The notes under the pieces: generated by a model | The model's input: the letters and a program-made list of their open reading frames with translations, nothing else | Told to the model about the DNA's origin: nothing | Database searches by the model: none | Program-made: the position numbers and the translations under genes | Shown here: in pieces, positions 1-8,844 of the stretch | Layout: the number at the start of each line of letters is the position of its first letter | Position numbering within the stretch: position 1 is the stretch's first letter | DNA from: Sphingobacteriia bacterium | GTDB lineage: Bacteria > Bacteroidota > Bacteroidia > NS11-12g > UBA955 | Length of the DNA: 38,015 nt | Assembly: GCA_021151535.1 (NCBI GenBank) | Contig: JAGKXC010000009.1 | Coordinates: forward strand, 1-38,015 | Reading direction: 5' to 3'

Positions 1-12
1 CCCGCTACCAAG

Positions 13-42
13 AAAAAAAGCCGAGCAATGCTCGGCTTTTTT
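13..42. terminator. Bidirectional intrinsic terminator
   Basis: A perfect 7-bp stem (GCCGAGC at 20-26, GCTCGGC at 30-36) closes a 3-nt loop. It is flanked by an A-run on the left and a T-run on the right, so it can end transcription in both directions. It lies 20 nt beyond the stop of the leftward SIMPL gene and probably also ends a rightward gene outside the window. Confidence 0.85.
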
Positions 43-61
43 CGTTGATTCTAATTCCTGA

Positions 62-826
62 TTAATCTATATCGTACTCCAACGTAACCGTAATACTAGC
101 CGTTTTCTCCTTGTTGCTGGTATTTAAAGTACCACCATAAGAATACTCATCTTCTGAATACTGACCCGTAATTTGGAAAATACCCATGCTACTTTTGGTT
201 AATTTACCCTTTCCAGAACCCGCTTCATCCAAAATGGTTTCACATCTTTTTCTGGCATCTGCAGCAGCCTCTTTCAACAAATCAATCTTTAATTCTGCCA
301 ATTTGGTAAAATAATACGAAGGAGAATTAGAAGTGAATTCAACCCCTTGCTCTAATAAATCCGTAATCTCCCTAGAAATATTCTCAATCTTATCAACTTC
401 TTTTGACTTAATGGTTACACTTTGCACTGCAACATATCCAATAAAACGCTCGCCACGAAAATGTCCTTCAGAATCATAAATACTCTCTGTCTCTTTGCGG
501 ACATCAGTTGAGGAGAACGTGATTTCAGCCTCTTTAACGCCCTTTGCCAACAAAAAGGCCTTGGTCTTTGCTTGGTCTGTTTTCAACGCCCTGTAAGCCT
601 CTTTAAAATCCGTACTAAATCTGCGATACGAACCCGACCATACCACCAAATCACTCACAAAATCTTTATCAGCCTTTCCTGTAACAGAAATCGATTTCTT
701 GTTTTCAAAATTCCGCTTGCTATTTACCCAAGCATCGCCCAAAATTACAGAAGTAACAACAATTCCAGCAGCAATTACGATGCTACCTAAATGCTTATAA
801 GCACTTGATTTAAAAGTATCTGACAT
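62..826 (-). CDS. SIMPL (DUF541) domain protein, membrane-anchored
   Basis: This 254-residue protein has an uncleaved N-terminal membrane helix (about residues 12-32). The rest is a SIMPL/DUF541 domain, beginning with the typical ISVTGKADKDFVSDL strand and ending in a beta-rich ASITVTLEYDID segment. The family forms periplasmic or cell-surface proteins, some linked to oxidative stress or signalling, with no agreed biochemical activity. The ATG at 826 is supported by a TAGTTTCG -7 box 14 nt upstream. It is transcribed alone and ends at the terminator at 13-42. The family call is firm; the function is not known. Confidence 0.85.
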   Translation of the reverse strand: MSDTFKSSAYKHLGSIVIAAGIVVTSVILGDAWVNSKRNFENKKSISVTGKADKDFVSDLVVWSGSYRRFSTDFKEAYRALKTDQAKTKAFLLAKGVKEAEITFSSTDVRKETESIYDSEGHFRGERFIGYVAVQSVTIKSKEVDKIENISREITDLLEQGVEFTSNSPSYYFTKLAELKIDLLKEAAADARKRCETILDEAGSGKGKLTKSSMGIFQITGQYSEDEYSYGGTLNTSNKEKTASITVTLEYDID

Positions 827-840
827 AATTAAGTTTAAAA

Positions 841-848
841 CGAAACTA
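841..848 (-). promoter_or_regulatory. -7 promoter box of the SIMPL gene
   Basis: TAGTTTCG on the minus strand matches the Bacteroidota TAnnTTTG box at 7 of 8 positions and sits 14 nt before the ATG at 826. No clear -33 element was seen. Confidence 0.5.
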
Positions 849-856
849 ATGAAATT

Positions 857-1843
857 CTATTTTGATTGTATAGAATTTTTCATCACTTGCTCAAAAAAAT
901 CGATAGCCTTCACTCCTTGATCGCCCCAAAATAAATAATTGTGGCCGGCGCCAGCCACCTCAACAAACTTAAAGTTGGGAATCTTCCTATTGCTTCCAGC
1001 TGGTCGTGCCAAATTGGCCTGAATCTGAGCCAACTCAAAAGCCTCATGCAACTTGCGCGCTTGATCTACCGGTACCACTTTATCTTCTGTGCCATGAGCC
1101 AAATAACAAGGAATTTTCAAAGTAGCAATTCGGTTGGTAATATTATTCGAACCCTTCCATCGCCAAGAAAATTCAGCATATTTCCCCATGCAATTGATCA
1201 TCAAATTATCGGATGGATTCAATGTTGGATCGTAATCTCCGCTTAAAGATGCCACCGCTTTAAAAGAACCTGGATGATCCAAACCAAGCAACATCGCCCC
1301 ACGTCCGCCGGTAGAAAGTCCCAACACAAATGTGGGCAATTTTGCAGTAAAGTAACCCCTCAACATCAGCGGCTTCATTAACGAATCAAAGAGCCAAGTG
1401 CGGGTTGGATAAAAGCGATAATCTTTCCTCATTTGGGGATATAAGCTATCCATATACACGCTCTTCCCCATCTCCACAAACATCAAATCATAGCCTAAAT
1501 TTTGCGCGTAATTGCAGAGAGTGGTACGCGTACACCATTGGGTATCAGCATAATTCCATCCTGGCAACAACAGCAACAATTTCCTTGTACTCCCTTGATT
1601 TTGCTGGGCAATTGCAAAACGCACCTCGATGGGTTTCCCCATGCATTTCACCTGATAAACTGTATCTTTTATTAAGGGCGATGAGATTTTAACGCTTTGA
1701 TTATACAAAGCTTTTGCTACTACCTCATCCTCAAATTTTATTGCCGAATCCTTTTTACTTTGCTGTTTATTTCCCGCCAAATTGCATGCTGAAATCTGAC
1801 TGGTAACAACAAAAAATAGCAAAAAACTCAGCCCAATTCTCAT
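857..1843 (-). CDS. Alpha/beta-hydrolase (esterase-like) lipoprotein
   Basis: This 328-residue protein starts with a lipoprotein signal peptide whose lipobox SQISAC places the lipidated Cys at residue 20. The mature part is an alpha/beta hydrolase with a complete putative triad: Ser177 in GLSTGG, Asp254 in HGTEDKVVP and His301 in GAGHNY. The fold resembles putative esterases of the feruloyl esterase/PHB depolymerase/S-formylglutathione hydrolase type. The substrate cannot be read from the sequence. It starts 3 nt after the era stop codon, so it is very probably cotranscribed with era, although no functional link is obvious. It is expected at the cell envelope. Confidence 0.8.
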   Translation of the reverse strand: MRIGLSFLLFFVVTSQISACNLAGNKQQSKKDSAIKFEDEVVAKALYNQSVKISSPLIKDTVYQVKCMGKPIEVRFAIAQQNQGSTRKLLLLLPGWNYADTQWCTRTTLCNYAQNLGYDLMFVEMGKSVYMDSLYPQMRKDYRFYPTRTWLFDSLMKPLMLRGYFTAKLPTFVLGLSTGGRGAMLLGLDHPGSFKAVASLSGDYDPTLNPSDNLMINCMGKYAEFSWRWKGSNNITNRIATLKIPCYLAHGTEDKVVPVDQARKLHEAFELAQIQANLARPAGSNRKIPNFKFVEVAGAGHNYLFWGDQGVKAIDFFEQVMKNSIQSK

Positions 1844-1846
1844 TGC

Positions 1847-2740
1847 TTAATCGGCGTCGTAACCAAACTGCTTTAACATGGTTTTGTTATTTCTCCAATC
1901 ATCACGCACCTTCACAAACAACTCCAAATAAACTTGTTTACCCAAGAAAGCTTCCAAATCTCTTCTTGAATCGATTCCCAAACGCTTAATGCCAGCTCCG
2001 TTCTTTCCAATTACAATAGGTTTTTGAGAAGGACGCTCAAGGATTATTTCACAATTCAAACGAACCAACTTTGCATCTTCTTTAAAAGACAATGTTACTA
2101 CCTCGCTCGCATAAGGAATCTCCTCATCAAATAATTTCAAAATATTGTTTCGAATAATCTCGTTAACAAAGAATCTTTCGCTTCTATCGGTTAATTGATC
2201 TTCTGGATAAAATGGCGGGTGGAATGGCAAGAAATCAACAATATATTTCTCTAGCACCTCTATTTGAAATCCTTCTTGGGCTGAAATTGGCAAGTAAATA
2301 TCTGCTTCAAACTCCTCTTTAAAAGCTTCTAACTTAGCAATTAGCTCCTGCTGATTGGATGTATCAATTTTATTTAAACAAGCAATCTTTTTGGCTTTCG
2401 ACTTTTGAAATTTTTGCTTGATATCATCAGAAAAATCGCGACCATGAATATCCACCAATAACACCAACACATCAGAATCATCCATGCTTTCATTCACAAA
2501 CTTCATCATCTTTTCATGCATCTGATAGCTGGTTTTTCTCAAAATACCGGGAGTATCAGAATAAACAATCTGGTGATTCTCACCATTTTTGATTCCTAAA
2601 ATTCTATGACGGGTAGTTTGTGCTTTGGGATTGATTATGGCTAATTTTTCACCCATTAACGCATTGTACAAGGTACTTTTACCTGCATTGGGCATGCCAA
2701 TTATACTTACAAATCCCGATTTAAATTGTTCTTCGCTCAC
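1847..2740 (-). CDS. era: GTPase Era
   Basis: Era is an essential GTPase that binds the 3' end of 16S rRNA and helps mature the 30S subunit. The 297-residue length is normal. G1 is GMPNAGKS (15-22), G2 includes TTRHR (42-46), G3 is DTPG (62-65), G4 is NKID (123-126) and G5 is SAQ (153-155). The C-terminal KH domain carries the RNA-binding loop IGKNGAGI (244-251). The start is GTG; the usual KSGFV motif begins at residue 7, so no long N-terminal extension is missing. A perfect TAGGTTTG -7 box ends only 5 nt before this GTG, which suggests a leaderless or nearly leaderless mRNA. The hydrolase gene follows in the same operon. Confidence 0.97.
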   Translation of the reverse strand: MSEEQFKSGFVSIIGMPNAGKSTLYNALMGEKLAIINPKAQTTRHRILGIKNGENHQIVYSDTPGILRKTSYQMHEKMMKFVNESMDDSDVLVLLVDIHGRDFSDDIKQKFQKSKAKKIACLNKIDTSNQQELIAKLEAFKEEFEADIYLPISAQEGFQIEVLEKYIVDFLPFHPPFYPEDQLTDRSERFFVNEIIRNNILKLFDEEIPYASEVVTLSFKEDAKLVRLNCEIILERPSQKPIVIGKNGAGIKRLGIDSRRDLEAFLGKQVYLELFVKVRDDWRNNKTMLKQFGYDAD

Positions 2741-2745
2741 TTCTT

Positions 2746-2753
2746 CAAACCTA
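2746..2753 (-). promoter_or_regulatory. -7 promoter box of era
   Basis: TAGGTTTG on the minus strand is an exact TAnnTTTG match. It ends 5 nt before the GTG start, so the predicted start of transcription falls at or next to the start codon. Confidence 0.6.
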
Positions 2754-2778
2754 CAAAGAAAATTAGGATATTTGTTAC

Positions 2779-3933
2779 ATGAATGGCATCAAACACTCGA
2801 TTATTTTTAGATTCTGCATAATATTCATTTCATTATTTCTTTCAACGGATGCCATAGCAAAGCCACAATTCAGAATATTTGGCTCACATCCACCCAAACC
2901 CTATATAGACTCTACCAAACATGGCTTTCATAAAGCTGCATTTGGAATGAATTTCAAACAAGGATGGAATTTTATAGGCAATAGTTTTGGCAGTATTCGT
3001 TACAGATTGGGGAAAAAGAATACTGAGTATTTAGAATTCCCTCAAAACCATATGAGGGATTACAAAAACCTAATCCGATTGTCCGAAAGCACCAACAACT
3101 CCTTACAAGACACTTCGCAACAAACCATGATGCTAGTGAAACAGCATCGCCAATACTATGGATTTGTGCCAAAATTCATTGATTCATTTAACAATTTCCA
3201 ATCAAACGTTTGGCAAATTGGCCAACCTTGGGGAACATTTCACCCCCAAAACCATAACCAATATTATGGAGACTCATCGGTATTCGTTGCCAATGGAAAT
3301 TTGGTTTTAGAAAATATCTACCAACCCAAAAAATTTGAAATTCTCAACCCCAAAAAAGACACGATTAGCATTCCTATGAATGTGGGTTTGGTGAATACCT
3401 TTCACAGTAGAAATTTCCGTTACGGTTATTTCGCCATACGCAGTAAAAATCCATCTGGGCCTGCAACTTGGCCAGCCTTTTGGTTAACTGGCAAGAACAA
3501 TTGGCCACCTGAAATTGACATCTTTGAAATGTATGGGGGCAAGAAAGGCAAACGCATTCATCGCCAAACGATGACGCTGCATGTAGGAAAAATCGAAACT
3601 GGAACAAAGAAACAAATCGTACGTCATTTTTGGTTACCCAAAAACACGGATACACAATTCCATATTTACGCTTGTTATTGGACGCCCAAACGCGTTGAAT
3701 ATTATACAGATGGTATAAAAATTCGCAGTGTAAGATTTAATCATTGGATGAAGCAATTCATGCAAGAATACATGTATCTCGTTCTTAACAATCAAATTGA
3801 GGCCAAATACTTACCTGAATTAAAGGCAAAGGGATATCCTACTTCCAAATTCGAAATCGATTGGATTCAAGTGTACCAATTAGATATTGCATCGCATGGT
3901 AATTCAATCATCAAAGCATACAAGCCCTATTAA
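2779..3933 (+). CDS. Secreted GH16-family glycoside hydrolase
   Basis: This 384-residue protein has an N-terminal signal peptide (about residues 1-28, ending near DAIAK). A glycoside hydrolase family 16 domain spans roughly residues 130-370. The diagnostic catalytic motif EIDIFE is at 245-250, giving Glu245 as nucleophile and Glu250 as acid/base, with Asp247 between. It is preceded by the aromatic segment PATWPAFWLTGKNNWPP, which lines the sugar cleft in this family. GH16 enzymes cut beta-1,3 or beta-1,4 glucans and galactans; the substrate here cannot be decided. Residues 30-125 do not match a domain I know. There is no T9SS C-terminal domain. The gene diverges from era across 38 bp, and a weak -7 box (GATATTTG, 2767-2774) lies only 4 nt before the ATG. 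Confidence 0.85.
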   Translation: MNGIKHSIIFRFCIIFISLFLSTDAIAKPQFRIFGSHPPKPYIDSTKHGFHKAAFGMNFKQGWNFIGNSFGSIRYRLGKKNTEYLEFPQNHMRDYKNLIRLSESTNNSLQDTSQQTMMLVKQHRQYYGFVPKFIDSFNNFQSNVWQIGQPWGTFHPQNHNQYYGDSSVFVANGNLVLENIYQPKKFEILNPKKDTISIPMNVGLVNTFHSRNFRYGYFAIRSKNPSGPATWPAFWLTGKNNWPPEIDIFEMYGGKKGKRIHRQTMTLHVGKIETGTKKQIVRHFWLPKNTDTQFHIYACYWTPKRVEYYTDGIKIRSVRFNHWMKQFMQEYMYLVLNNQIEAKYLPELKAKGYPTSKFEIDWIQVYQLDIASHGNSIIKAYKPY

Positions 3934-3966
3934 TTCTAAGTAATAGTGAATTAACAAGTTTCCATT

Positions 3967-3974
3967 TATCTTCG
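3967..3974 (+). promoter_or_regulatory. -7 promoter box of rfbA
   Basis: TATCTTCG matches TAnnTTTG at 7 of 8 positions. It ends 4 nt before the rfbA ATG, which again points to a leaderless or near-leaderless transcript. Confidence 0.5.
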
Positions 3975-3978
3975 CATC

Positions 3979-4848
3979 ATGAAAGGAATTATCCTTGCCG
4001 GCGGATCTGGAACCCGTTTACATCCTTTAACATTGGCGATGAGTAAGCAGTTAATGCCTGTTTACGACAAGCCCATGATTTATTACCCATTGTCGGTTTT
4101 AATGATGGCTGGCATCAATGAAATTCTGATCATTAGTACGCCCCATGATTTGCCTCATTTCCAAAAACTTCTCGGAACTGGAGAACAAATGGGCTGCAGG
4201 TTTGAATATTGTGTACAGCCATCGCCAGATGGATTGGCACAAGCATTTATCTTGGGTGAAGAATTCATTGGCGATGATTCCGTTGCATTAATTTTAGGCG
4301 ATAATATATTCTTTGGAGCAAGATTTCAGGAAACATTAAAAAGCAGTGTTGACCCCAATGGCGGAATTGTTTTCGCTTATCATGTGAGTGATCCAGAAAG
4401 ATACGGTGTAGTTGAATTTGATGCGGATTTCAAAGCCGTAAGCATTGAAGAGAAACCTACTCAACCCAAATCCAGTTATGCGGTACCGGGATTGTACTTC
4501 TACGATAACGAAGTTGTAGAAATAGCCAAGAACCTTAAACCTTCTTCTAGGGGCGAATTGGAAATTACTGATGTCAATAAAACCTATTTGGAGAAAGGCA
4601 AATTACAAGTGAGAACCCTCGAAAGAGGCACAGCTTGGTTGGATACTGGTACTTTTAATTCACTGATGCAAGCGGGCCAATTTGTTCAAGTAATTGAAGA
4701 AAGACAAGGGTTAAAAGTAGGTTGTATTGAAGAAGTTGCATGGCGACAAGGATTCATTCAAGATGAGCAATTATTAAAAATTGCACAACCACTTAAAAAG
4801 AGTGGTTACGGCACATACTTAGAAAAACTGGTAATCAACAAACTGTAA
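3979..4848 (+). CDS. rfbA: Glucose-1-phosphate thymidylyltransferase (RmlA/RfbA)
   Basis: The enzyme joins dTTP and glucose-1-phosphate to give dTDP-glucose, the first step to dTDP-rhamnose and other dTDP-sugars for surface polysaccharides. The 289-residue length fits the short RmlA class. Visible motifs are the nucleotide-binding loop GGSGTRL (8-14), the Lys-containing segment MPVYDKPMIYYPLSVLMMAGI, the LGDNIFFG metal-binding segment, and the EEKPTQPKS and WLDTGTFNSL segments. The usual partners rmlB, rmlC and rmlD are not in the window, so this copy stands alone. It converges on tyrS with only 2 nt between the stop codons. Confidence 0.96.
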   Translation: MKGIILAGGSGTRLHPLTLAMSKQLMPVYDKPMIYYPLSVLMMAGINEILIISTPHDLPHFQKLLGTGEQMGCRFEYCVQPSPDGLAQAFILGEEFIGDDSVALILGDNIFFGARFQETLKSSVDPNGGIVFAYHVSDPERYGVVEFDADFKAVSIEEKPTQPKSSYAVPGLYFYDNEVVEIAKNLKPSSRGELEITDVNKTYLEKGKLQVRTLERGTAWLDTGTFNSLMQAGQFVQVIEERQGLKVGCIEEVAWRQGFIQDEQLLKIAQPLKKSGYGTYLEKLVINKL

Positions 4849-4850
4849 CC

Positions 4851-6149
4851 TTAGGCTACAGTGATCAAGTAATACTGCTTCTTACCTTTTTGGGCAATGA
4901 TATATTTGCCGTGCATTAGGTGAGTTGAATTTACCATTGCATTTACATCCGTTTCTTTGGTTTTATTGATGGCAAAACCATTAGATTGAATCATTTTTCT
5001 CGCCTCCCCTTTGGATGGGAAAATGGTAGTATTCACCGCCAAAAAATCTAAAATTGGTATACCATTTTCAATTTCCGCTTTAGATATTTCAAATGCCTCC
5101 AACCCTTCTAAAGAAGCTTGTAATGTTACTTCATCCAGTGATTTCAAGTCTTCTGCAGTTCCATTTCCAAAGAAGATTTGGGTAGCTTTTATGGCCATGT
5201 CCAAAGCTTCTTGTGAATGTACCCTAACGGTCATTTCTTCTGCCAATGCCTTTTGCACGAATCGTAAATGTTCATTGCCAACTGATTCATTGATAATCGC
5301 TTCAATCTCTTCTCTAGATTTGAGAGAATAGATTTTAATAAAACGAATGGCATCTTCATCAGCAACATTTAGCCAAAATTGATAGAATTTATAGGGCGAT
5401 GTTTTCTTTGGGTCTAACCAAACATTTCCACCTTCACTCTTACCAAATTTGGTACCATCAGATTTGGTAACCAATGGAGCAGTTAAAGCATAAGCTTCTC
5501 CATTTGCCATTCGGCGAATAAGTTCTGTACCTGTAGTAATATTTCCCCACTGATCGCTTCCACCCATTTGCAACTTACAGCCAAGTTCATTGTGAAGATG
5601 TAAAAAATCATAACCTTGTACCAATTGGTAAGTAAATTCCGTAAAGCTAATTCCACCTGCCTCTAAACGATTTTTTACACTATCCTTGCTCATCATGTAA
5701 CTAACGGTAATATGCTTACCTACGTCTCGTATAAAATCAAGGAAACTCCAATTTTTAAACCAGTCGTAATTATTTACCATTACCGCGCTATTCTGAGCAT
5801 GGTTGAAATCAATAAATTTCTCTAATTGCTTTTTCTGACAATCAATATTGTATTGAATTGTGGTTTCATCTAGCAACTTTCTTTCAGAGGATTTTCCGCT
5901 TGGATCACCCACCATACCTGTTGCACCACCAACCAAAGCAACTGGCTTATGTCCTGCTCTTTGAAACAACATTAATTGAGTAATTGGCACCAAATTACCA
6001 ATATGCAATGAATCTGCTGTTGGATCAAATCCTACATAACCAACTACTTGTTCTTTATTCAATAAATCTTGGGTACCTGGCATGATATCATGCATGAGGC
6101 CTCTCCATTTTAGCTCTTCTACAAAATCAAAATTAGGCTTAAACGACAT
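4851..6149 (-). CDS. tyrS: Tyrosyl-tRNA synthetase
   Basis: This class I aminoacyl-tRNA synthetase charges tRNA-Tyr in the cytoplasm. The 432-residue length is typical of bacterial TyrRS. The HIGH-type motif is HIGN (49-52), inside GFDPTADSLHIGNL. The KMSKS-type loop is KFGKS (234-238). Tyrosine-pocket residues are present in YQLVQGYDFLHL and QMGGSDQWGNI. An S4 RNA-binding domain occupies about residues 365-432. The upstream region carries AT-rich dyads but no exact -7 box. It is convergent with rfbA. Confidence 0.98.
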   Translation of the reverse strand: MSFKPNFDFVEELKWRGLMHDIMPGTQDLLNKEQVVGYVGFDPTADSLHIGNLVPITQLMLFQRAGHKPVALVGGATGMVGDPSGKSSERKLLDETTIQYNIDCQKKQLEKFIDFNHAQNSAVMVNNYDWFKNWSFLDFIRDVGKHITVSYMMSKDSVKNRLEAGGISFTEFTYQLVQGYDFLHLHNELGCKLQMGGSDQWGNITTGTELIRRMANGEAYALTAPLVTKSDGTKFGKSEGGNVWLDPKKTSPYKFYQFWLNVADEDAIRFIKIYSLKSREEIEAIINESVGNEHLRFVQKALAEEMTVRVHSQEALDMAIKATQIFFGNGTAEDLKSLDEVTLQASLEGLEAFEISKAEIENGIPILDFLAVNTTIFPSKGEARKMIQSNGFAINKTKETDVNAMVNSTHLMHGKYIIAQKGKKQYYLITVA

Positions 6150-6209
6150 AAATTAAAAAATGTTCAACTTGTTTTATTTCAAATAGTTATAATTATAGTA
6201 TTCAACTAT

Positions 6210-6647
6210 TTATTTCATATTTTTATCACTTTCAATGTGATTCTTAATCGCATCTGAGATATAATCTTTGAGTTGGTCTGCTTGTTCATCGCTTAATCCG
6301 CTCAAAGCAAAGCTTACAACTTGGGCTGTTTCTTTCAACATGAAATTAATTTCATATTCTAGATAATCAATTCGTTGAAGATAATTCCAAGGAATATAAT
6401 TGTAGCGGGAGAAAAAATGTTGTCTCCAACCGATACCATTTTCATCAGCTTCTACAAAATAATCTCCCTTGCGTTTATTATAGACAACAAGTAAAATAGG
6501 AACTGTAATCACAGCCCAAACAGCTCCTCCCAAATAACCAAAAATATGATTATGGGCTCCCCAACCAAAAAACACAATTAAGAACATCACGATTAATGCG
6601 GGAAGTTCAGCTTTGGTTTTAGGTATATCCAACCTCAGTTTTTTCAT
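6210..6647 (-). CDS. Small membrane protein of unknown function
   Basis: This 145-residue protein has two closely spaced membrane helices (about 16-32 and 36-54). A soluble C-terminal part of about 85 residues follows, containing DYFVEADENGIGWRQHFFSRYNYIPWNYLQRIDYLEY. That pattern of short strands and a tryptophan-rich turn recalls bacterial PH-like domains behind a membrane hairpin, but this is only an impression. The ATG overlaps the stop codon of the upstream T9SS gene by one base (TAATG), so the two are translationally coupled. Function unknown. Confidence 0.65.
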   Translation of the reverse strand: MKKLRLDIPKTKAELPALIVMFLIVFFGWGAHNHIFGYLGGAVWAVITVPILLVVYNKRKGDYFVEADENGIGWRQHFFSRYNYIPWNYLQRIDYLEYEINFMLKETAQVVSFALSGLSDEQADQLKDYISDAIKNHIESDKNMK

Positions 6648-7363
6648 TATTTCTTAATGAACTTACCGCTGAATTCGCCCATTCTTACCCAATAAACGCC
6701 TGCAGTTAAGCCACTTACATTTGCTGTGAAACCAAAATTATCGTTTACAAATTCCAAAGCTACCTTTTTGCCGGTTGCATCGAAAACTGCAATTTCATTG
6801 GTGATATTTGATAATCCTTGAGGTTGAATTGCAAAAGCTGAAACAATATTCAATTGATTATCAACGATTGTTGGTTGAATGAAATATAAAGCTTTCTCCA
6901 AAGATTTGATGGAATTCGGTGCCTGAACTGTGATTGAAAATGATTTGATAGTATCAACTCGGGTATATGGCATTGTACCTAAAATCTTAGCATAAATTTT
7001 CACCGCCATTTTCAAAGGAAATGTTCCAGACTGAGTAGGTGTACCAGAAAACAATACGCAAGAATGAACTTTAGGCAAGAAAACACAAGTGTTATTCAAG
7101 CATGCATGGGTGATACCGGCTGGCAAACCAATTACGTCATTTAAAACCATTGAATCAATTACCACCTTCTGTCCAAATACTGTTGTATCTGTAATGCTTA
7201 AAACAGTAGATGTAGCTGAGTAAGGCTGATTCAAATAACCATCTGGAAACTGTGCTGGATAGAATCCAGGAATTTTGATGGTTGTATCTGGAACACATTG
7301 CGCATTCAACTGAGCAATCGCCCCGAAAACAAAAACTACGGCTGTTAAAATGAACTTTTTCAT
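6647..7363 (-). CDS. T9SS-exported protein with Ig-like segment
   Basis: This 238-residue protein has a signal peptide (1-21, cleaved near LNAQ-C). The middle contains FSGTPTQSGTFPLKM, which resembles the conserved strand of putative Ig (He_PIG-like) domains. A C-terminal type A T9SS sorting domain covers about 160-238, with IAVFDATGKKV, the VSGLTAGVYWVRM signature and a basic end (FIKK). Four Cys residues in 23-102 may form disulfides. A longer reading frame exists upstream, but the ATG at 7363 is preferred because it begins a proper signal peptide and a TATCTTCG -7 box lies 15 nt before it. The product should be exported through the outer membrane. No enzymatic motif was seen. Confidence 0.8.
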   Translation of the reverse strand: MKKFILTAVVFVFGAIAQLNAQCVPDTTIKIPGFYPAQFPDGYLNQPYSATSTVLSITDTTVFGQKVVIDSMVLNDVIGLPAGITHACLNNTCVFLPKVHSCVLFSGTPTQSGTFPLKMAVKIYAKILGTMPYTRVDTIKSFSITVQAPNSIKSLEKALYFIQPTIVDNQLNIVSAFAIQPQGLSNITNEIAVFDATGKKVALEFVNDNFGFTANVSGLTAGVYWVRMGEFSGKFIKK

Positions 7364-7378
7364 AGATGAAATTATTTG

Positions 7379-7386
7379 CGAAGATA
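7379..7386 (-). promoter_or_regulatory. -7 promoter box of the T9SS protein gene
   Basis: TATCTTCG (7 of 8 matches to TAnnTTTG) on the minus strand, 15 nt before the ATG at 7363. Its position rules out the longer upstream reading frame for transcripts starting here. Confidence 0.5.
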
Positions 7387-7430
7387 CAGATTGGAAAGGA
7401 AGATAATAATTCAAAATTACAAGTACAGAA

Positions 7431-8774
7431 TTATTCAAGATCTGACTTATTTCTTTGAATGAAATTTATACTGTACACAATGAAAGTAATCCAGAATATC
7501 AAACCGCCTATTCCTTGAATTCGATACCCAACCCAATTTAATCTCAGGGTTGATGGAAAAGCTTCCATAAAAAATAAATTACCCATTAAAAAGGCTGCCA
7601 AAAAGAAGCAAAACTTATAAGGAAAAACCATTAATCGATCGCCTGCAACCCAATGATACCAAACAATCATAAGCATAGGCAATTGAAGCATTAAGCTGTA
7701 ATCTCTTTGGTGAGGGAAAGCAATTGGGATTGCCCCCAAAAAAACAGCAAACAACCAGAACTCTTTCCATGAAAAAGACGGCAATTTTTTGAACTGAAAC
7801 ACCAACAATGCGCTCAAAAACAACACCAATAATCTGAATGATTGGGTTATCCAAAAAACCCCTGTTTTAGACATATTGAACCACATCAATCTATCCTCTC
7901 CAGGCACATGCAAGGATGTAAAATATTTGGTTACCAATGCACCAAAATCAACAAATCCACCTTCACCTACTTCAATAATATGACTTTGAGAAAAAGGATT
8001 GATATTTTCTAGCCAGGCTCCAATCAATTCATTGTGGTATTCGTACGGCAAATACAAATAAGGTAAAAGTATGGTAGCTGCAAGTAGGGCGATAAGCGTT
8101 AGAAGGGTTCTAAATTTTCCTTGCAGGAAAAATAAACCATACAAATAAATAGGCAACACTTTAATATTCACCCCCAACGGCAAAGTCCAAATTCTTCTAA
8201 TTGTAAATGAAGTAGGGTATTCAAAAGCCCTCATACACCCCCAAAGTATAAGAATCGTCATTTGGCCGTAAAGAATATTTAAGAAACACCATCGCCAGGT
8301 AATGAAGCCAAAAATTGCCCAAAAAAGACCTTTTCTAAAAGCGGCAAAATTAATTTGATTTACAATCAATGAAGGTAAATCAGCATTTGAATTGGTTTTC
8401 AAATTGGGGAATATGGTTTTAATAATTCTAACCATATCGGAGATCATCCATACCATTAGTGTAGCCCAAACTATTTTCAGAATTATCAATGCCAAAGGAA
8501 CTTGATCTGGTAAAAATGTTGTTTTGGGGAGGAATGTAAATGGGGCAAGTAACGTAGCAAATAGTGGGCTGTAATAATAATTCAACACCCAACCCTCTGA
8601 ATCATAACCAGGCTTATAGAGATTTTTTAATTGCGTTAACCTTTCTGCAGCGCTAAAGAAAATATTAAGATCATTGGATGTACTAATACTTCTTAAAATC
8701 GGCCACAACAACAATAAGCCAAAAATCCATGCGGTTATTTTGATGGTTTTATGTGCTTGGTTATTTTGATTCAT
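7431..8774 (-). CDS. GT87-like (DUF2029) polytopic glycosyltransferase
   Basis: This is a 447-residue polytopic membrane protein with about 10 hydrophobic helices. It shows features of the GT87/DUF2029 polyprenol-phosphate sugar transferases: an early luminal loop with acidic and aromatic residues (ERLTQLKNLYKPGYDSEGWVL) and the segment LGVNIKVLPIYLYGLFFLQGK, matching the family's Lys-Val-Lys/Leu-Pro cytoplasmic edge. Such enzymes use lipid-linked sugar donors on the outer face of the inner membrane; the acceptor is unknown here. I choose the ATG at 8774 because an exact TAATTTTG -7 box lies 11 nt upstream and overlaps the longer TTG-initiated frame. The T9SS gene follows after 67 nt. Confidence 0.7.
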   Translation of the reverse strand: MNQNNQAHKTIKITAWIFGLLLLWPILRSISTSNDLNIFFSAAERLTQLKNLYKPGYDSEGWVLNYYYSPLFATLLAPFTFLPKTTFLPDQVPLALIILKIVWATLMVWMISDMVRIIKTIFPNLKTNSNADLPSLIVNQINFAAFRKGLFWAIFGFITWRWCFLNILYGQMTILILWGCMRAFEYPTSFTIRRIWTLPLGVNIKVLPIYLYGLFFLQGKFRTLLTLIALLAATILLPYLYLPYEYHNELIGAWLENINPFSQSHIIEVGEGGFVDFGALVTKYFTSLHVPGEDRLMWFNMSKTGVFWITQSFRLLVLFLSALLVFQFKKLPSFSWKEFWLFAVFLGAIPIAFPHQRDYSLMLQLPMLMIVWYHWVAGDRLMVFPYKFCFFLAAFLMGNLFFMEAFPSTLRLNWVGYRIQGIGGLIFWITFIVYSINFIQRNKSDLE

Positions 8775-8785
8775 GCTCGTTTCAG

Positions 8786-8793
8786 CAAAATTA
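8786..8793 (-). promoter_or_regulatory. -7 promoter box of the GT87-like gene
   Basis: TAATTTTG on the minus strand is an exact TAnnTTTG match, 11 nt before the ATG at 8774. It diverges from the tRNA-Arg promoter. Confidence 0.6.
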
Positions 8794-8826
8794 ACCCTTT
8801 CCAACCTTAAATTGGTTATAATTTCT

Positions 8827-8834
8827 TAGTTTTG
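8827..8834 (+). promoter_or_regulatory. -7 promoter box of tRNA-Arg
   Basis: TAGTTTTG is an exact TAnnTTTG match. It ends 10 nt before the first base of the mature tRNA, leaving a 5' leader of only a few nucleotides for RNase P to remove. Confidence 0.6.
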
Positions 8835-8844
8835 CAATGTCGTT

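Noticed and set aside
6181..6211. Terminator after the 6210-6647 gene
   Set aside because: AAATAGTT and AACTATTT form an 8-bp AT-rich dyad, but it overlaps the stop codon, has a 15-nt loop and no T-run.
7364..7438. Longer reading frame of the T9SS protein
   Set aside because: It would bury the signal peptide and lies upstream of the -7 box at 7379-7386.
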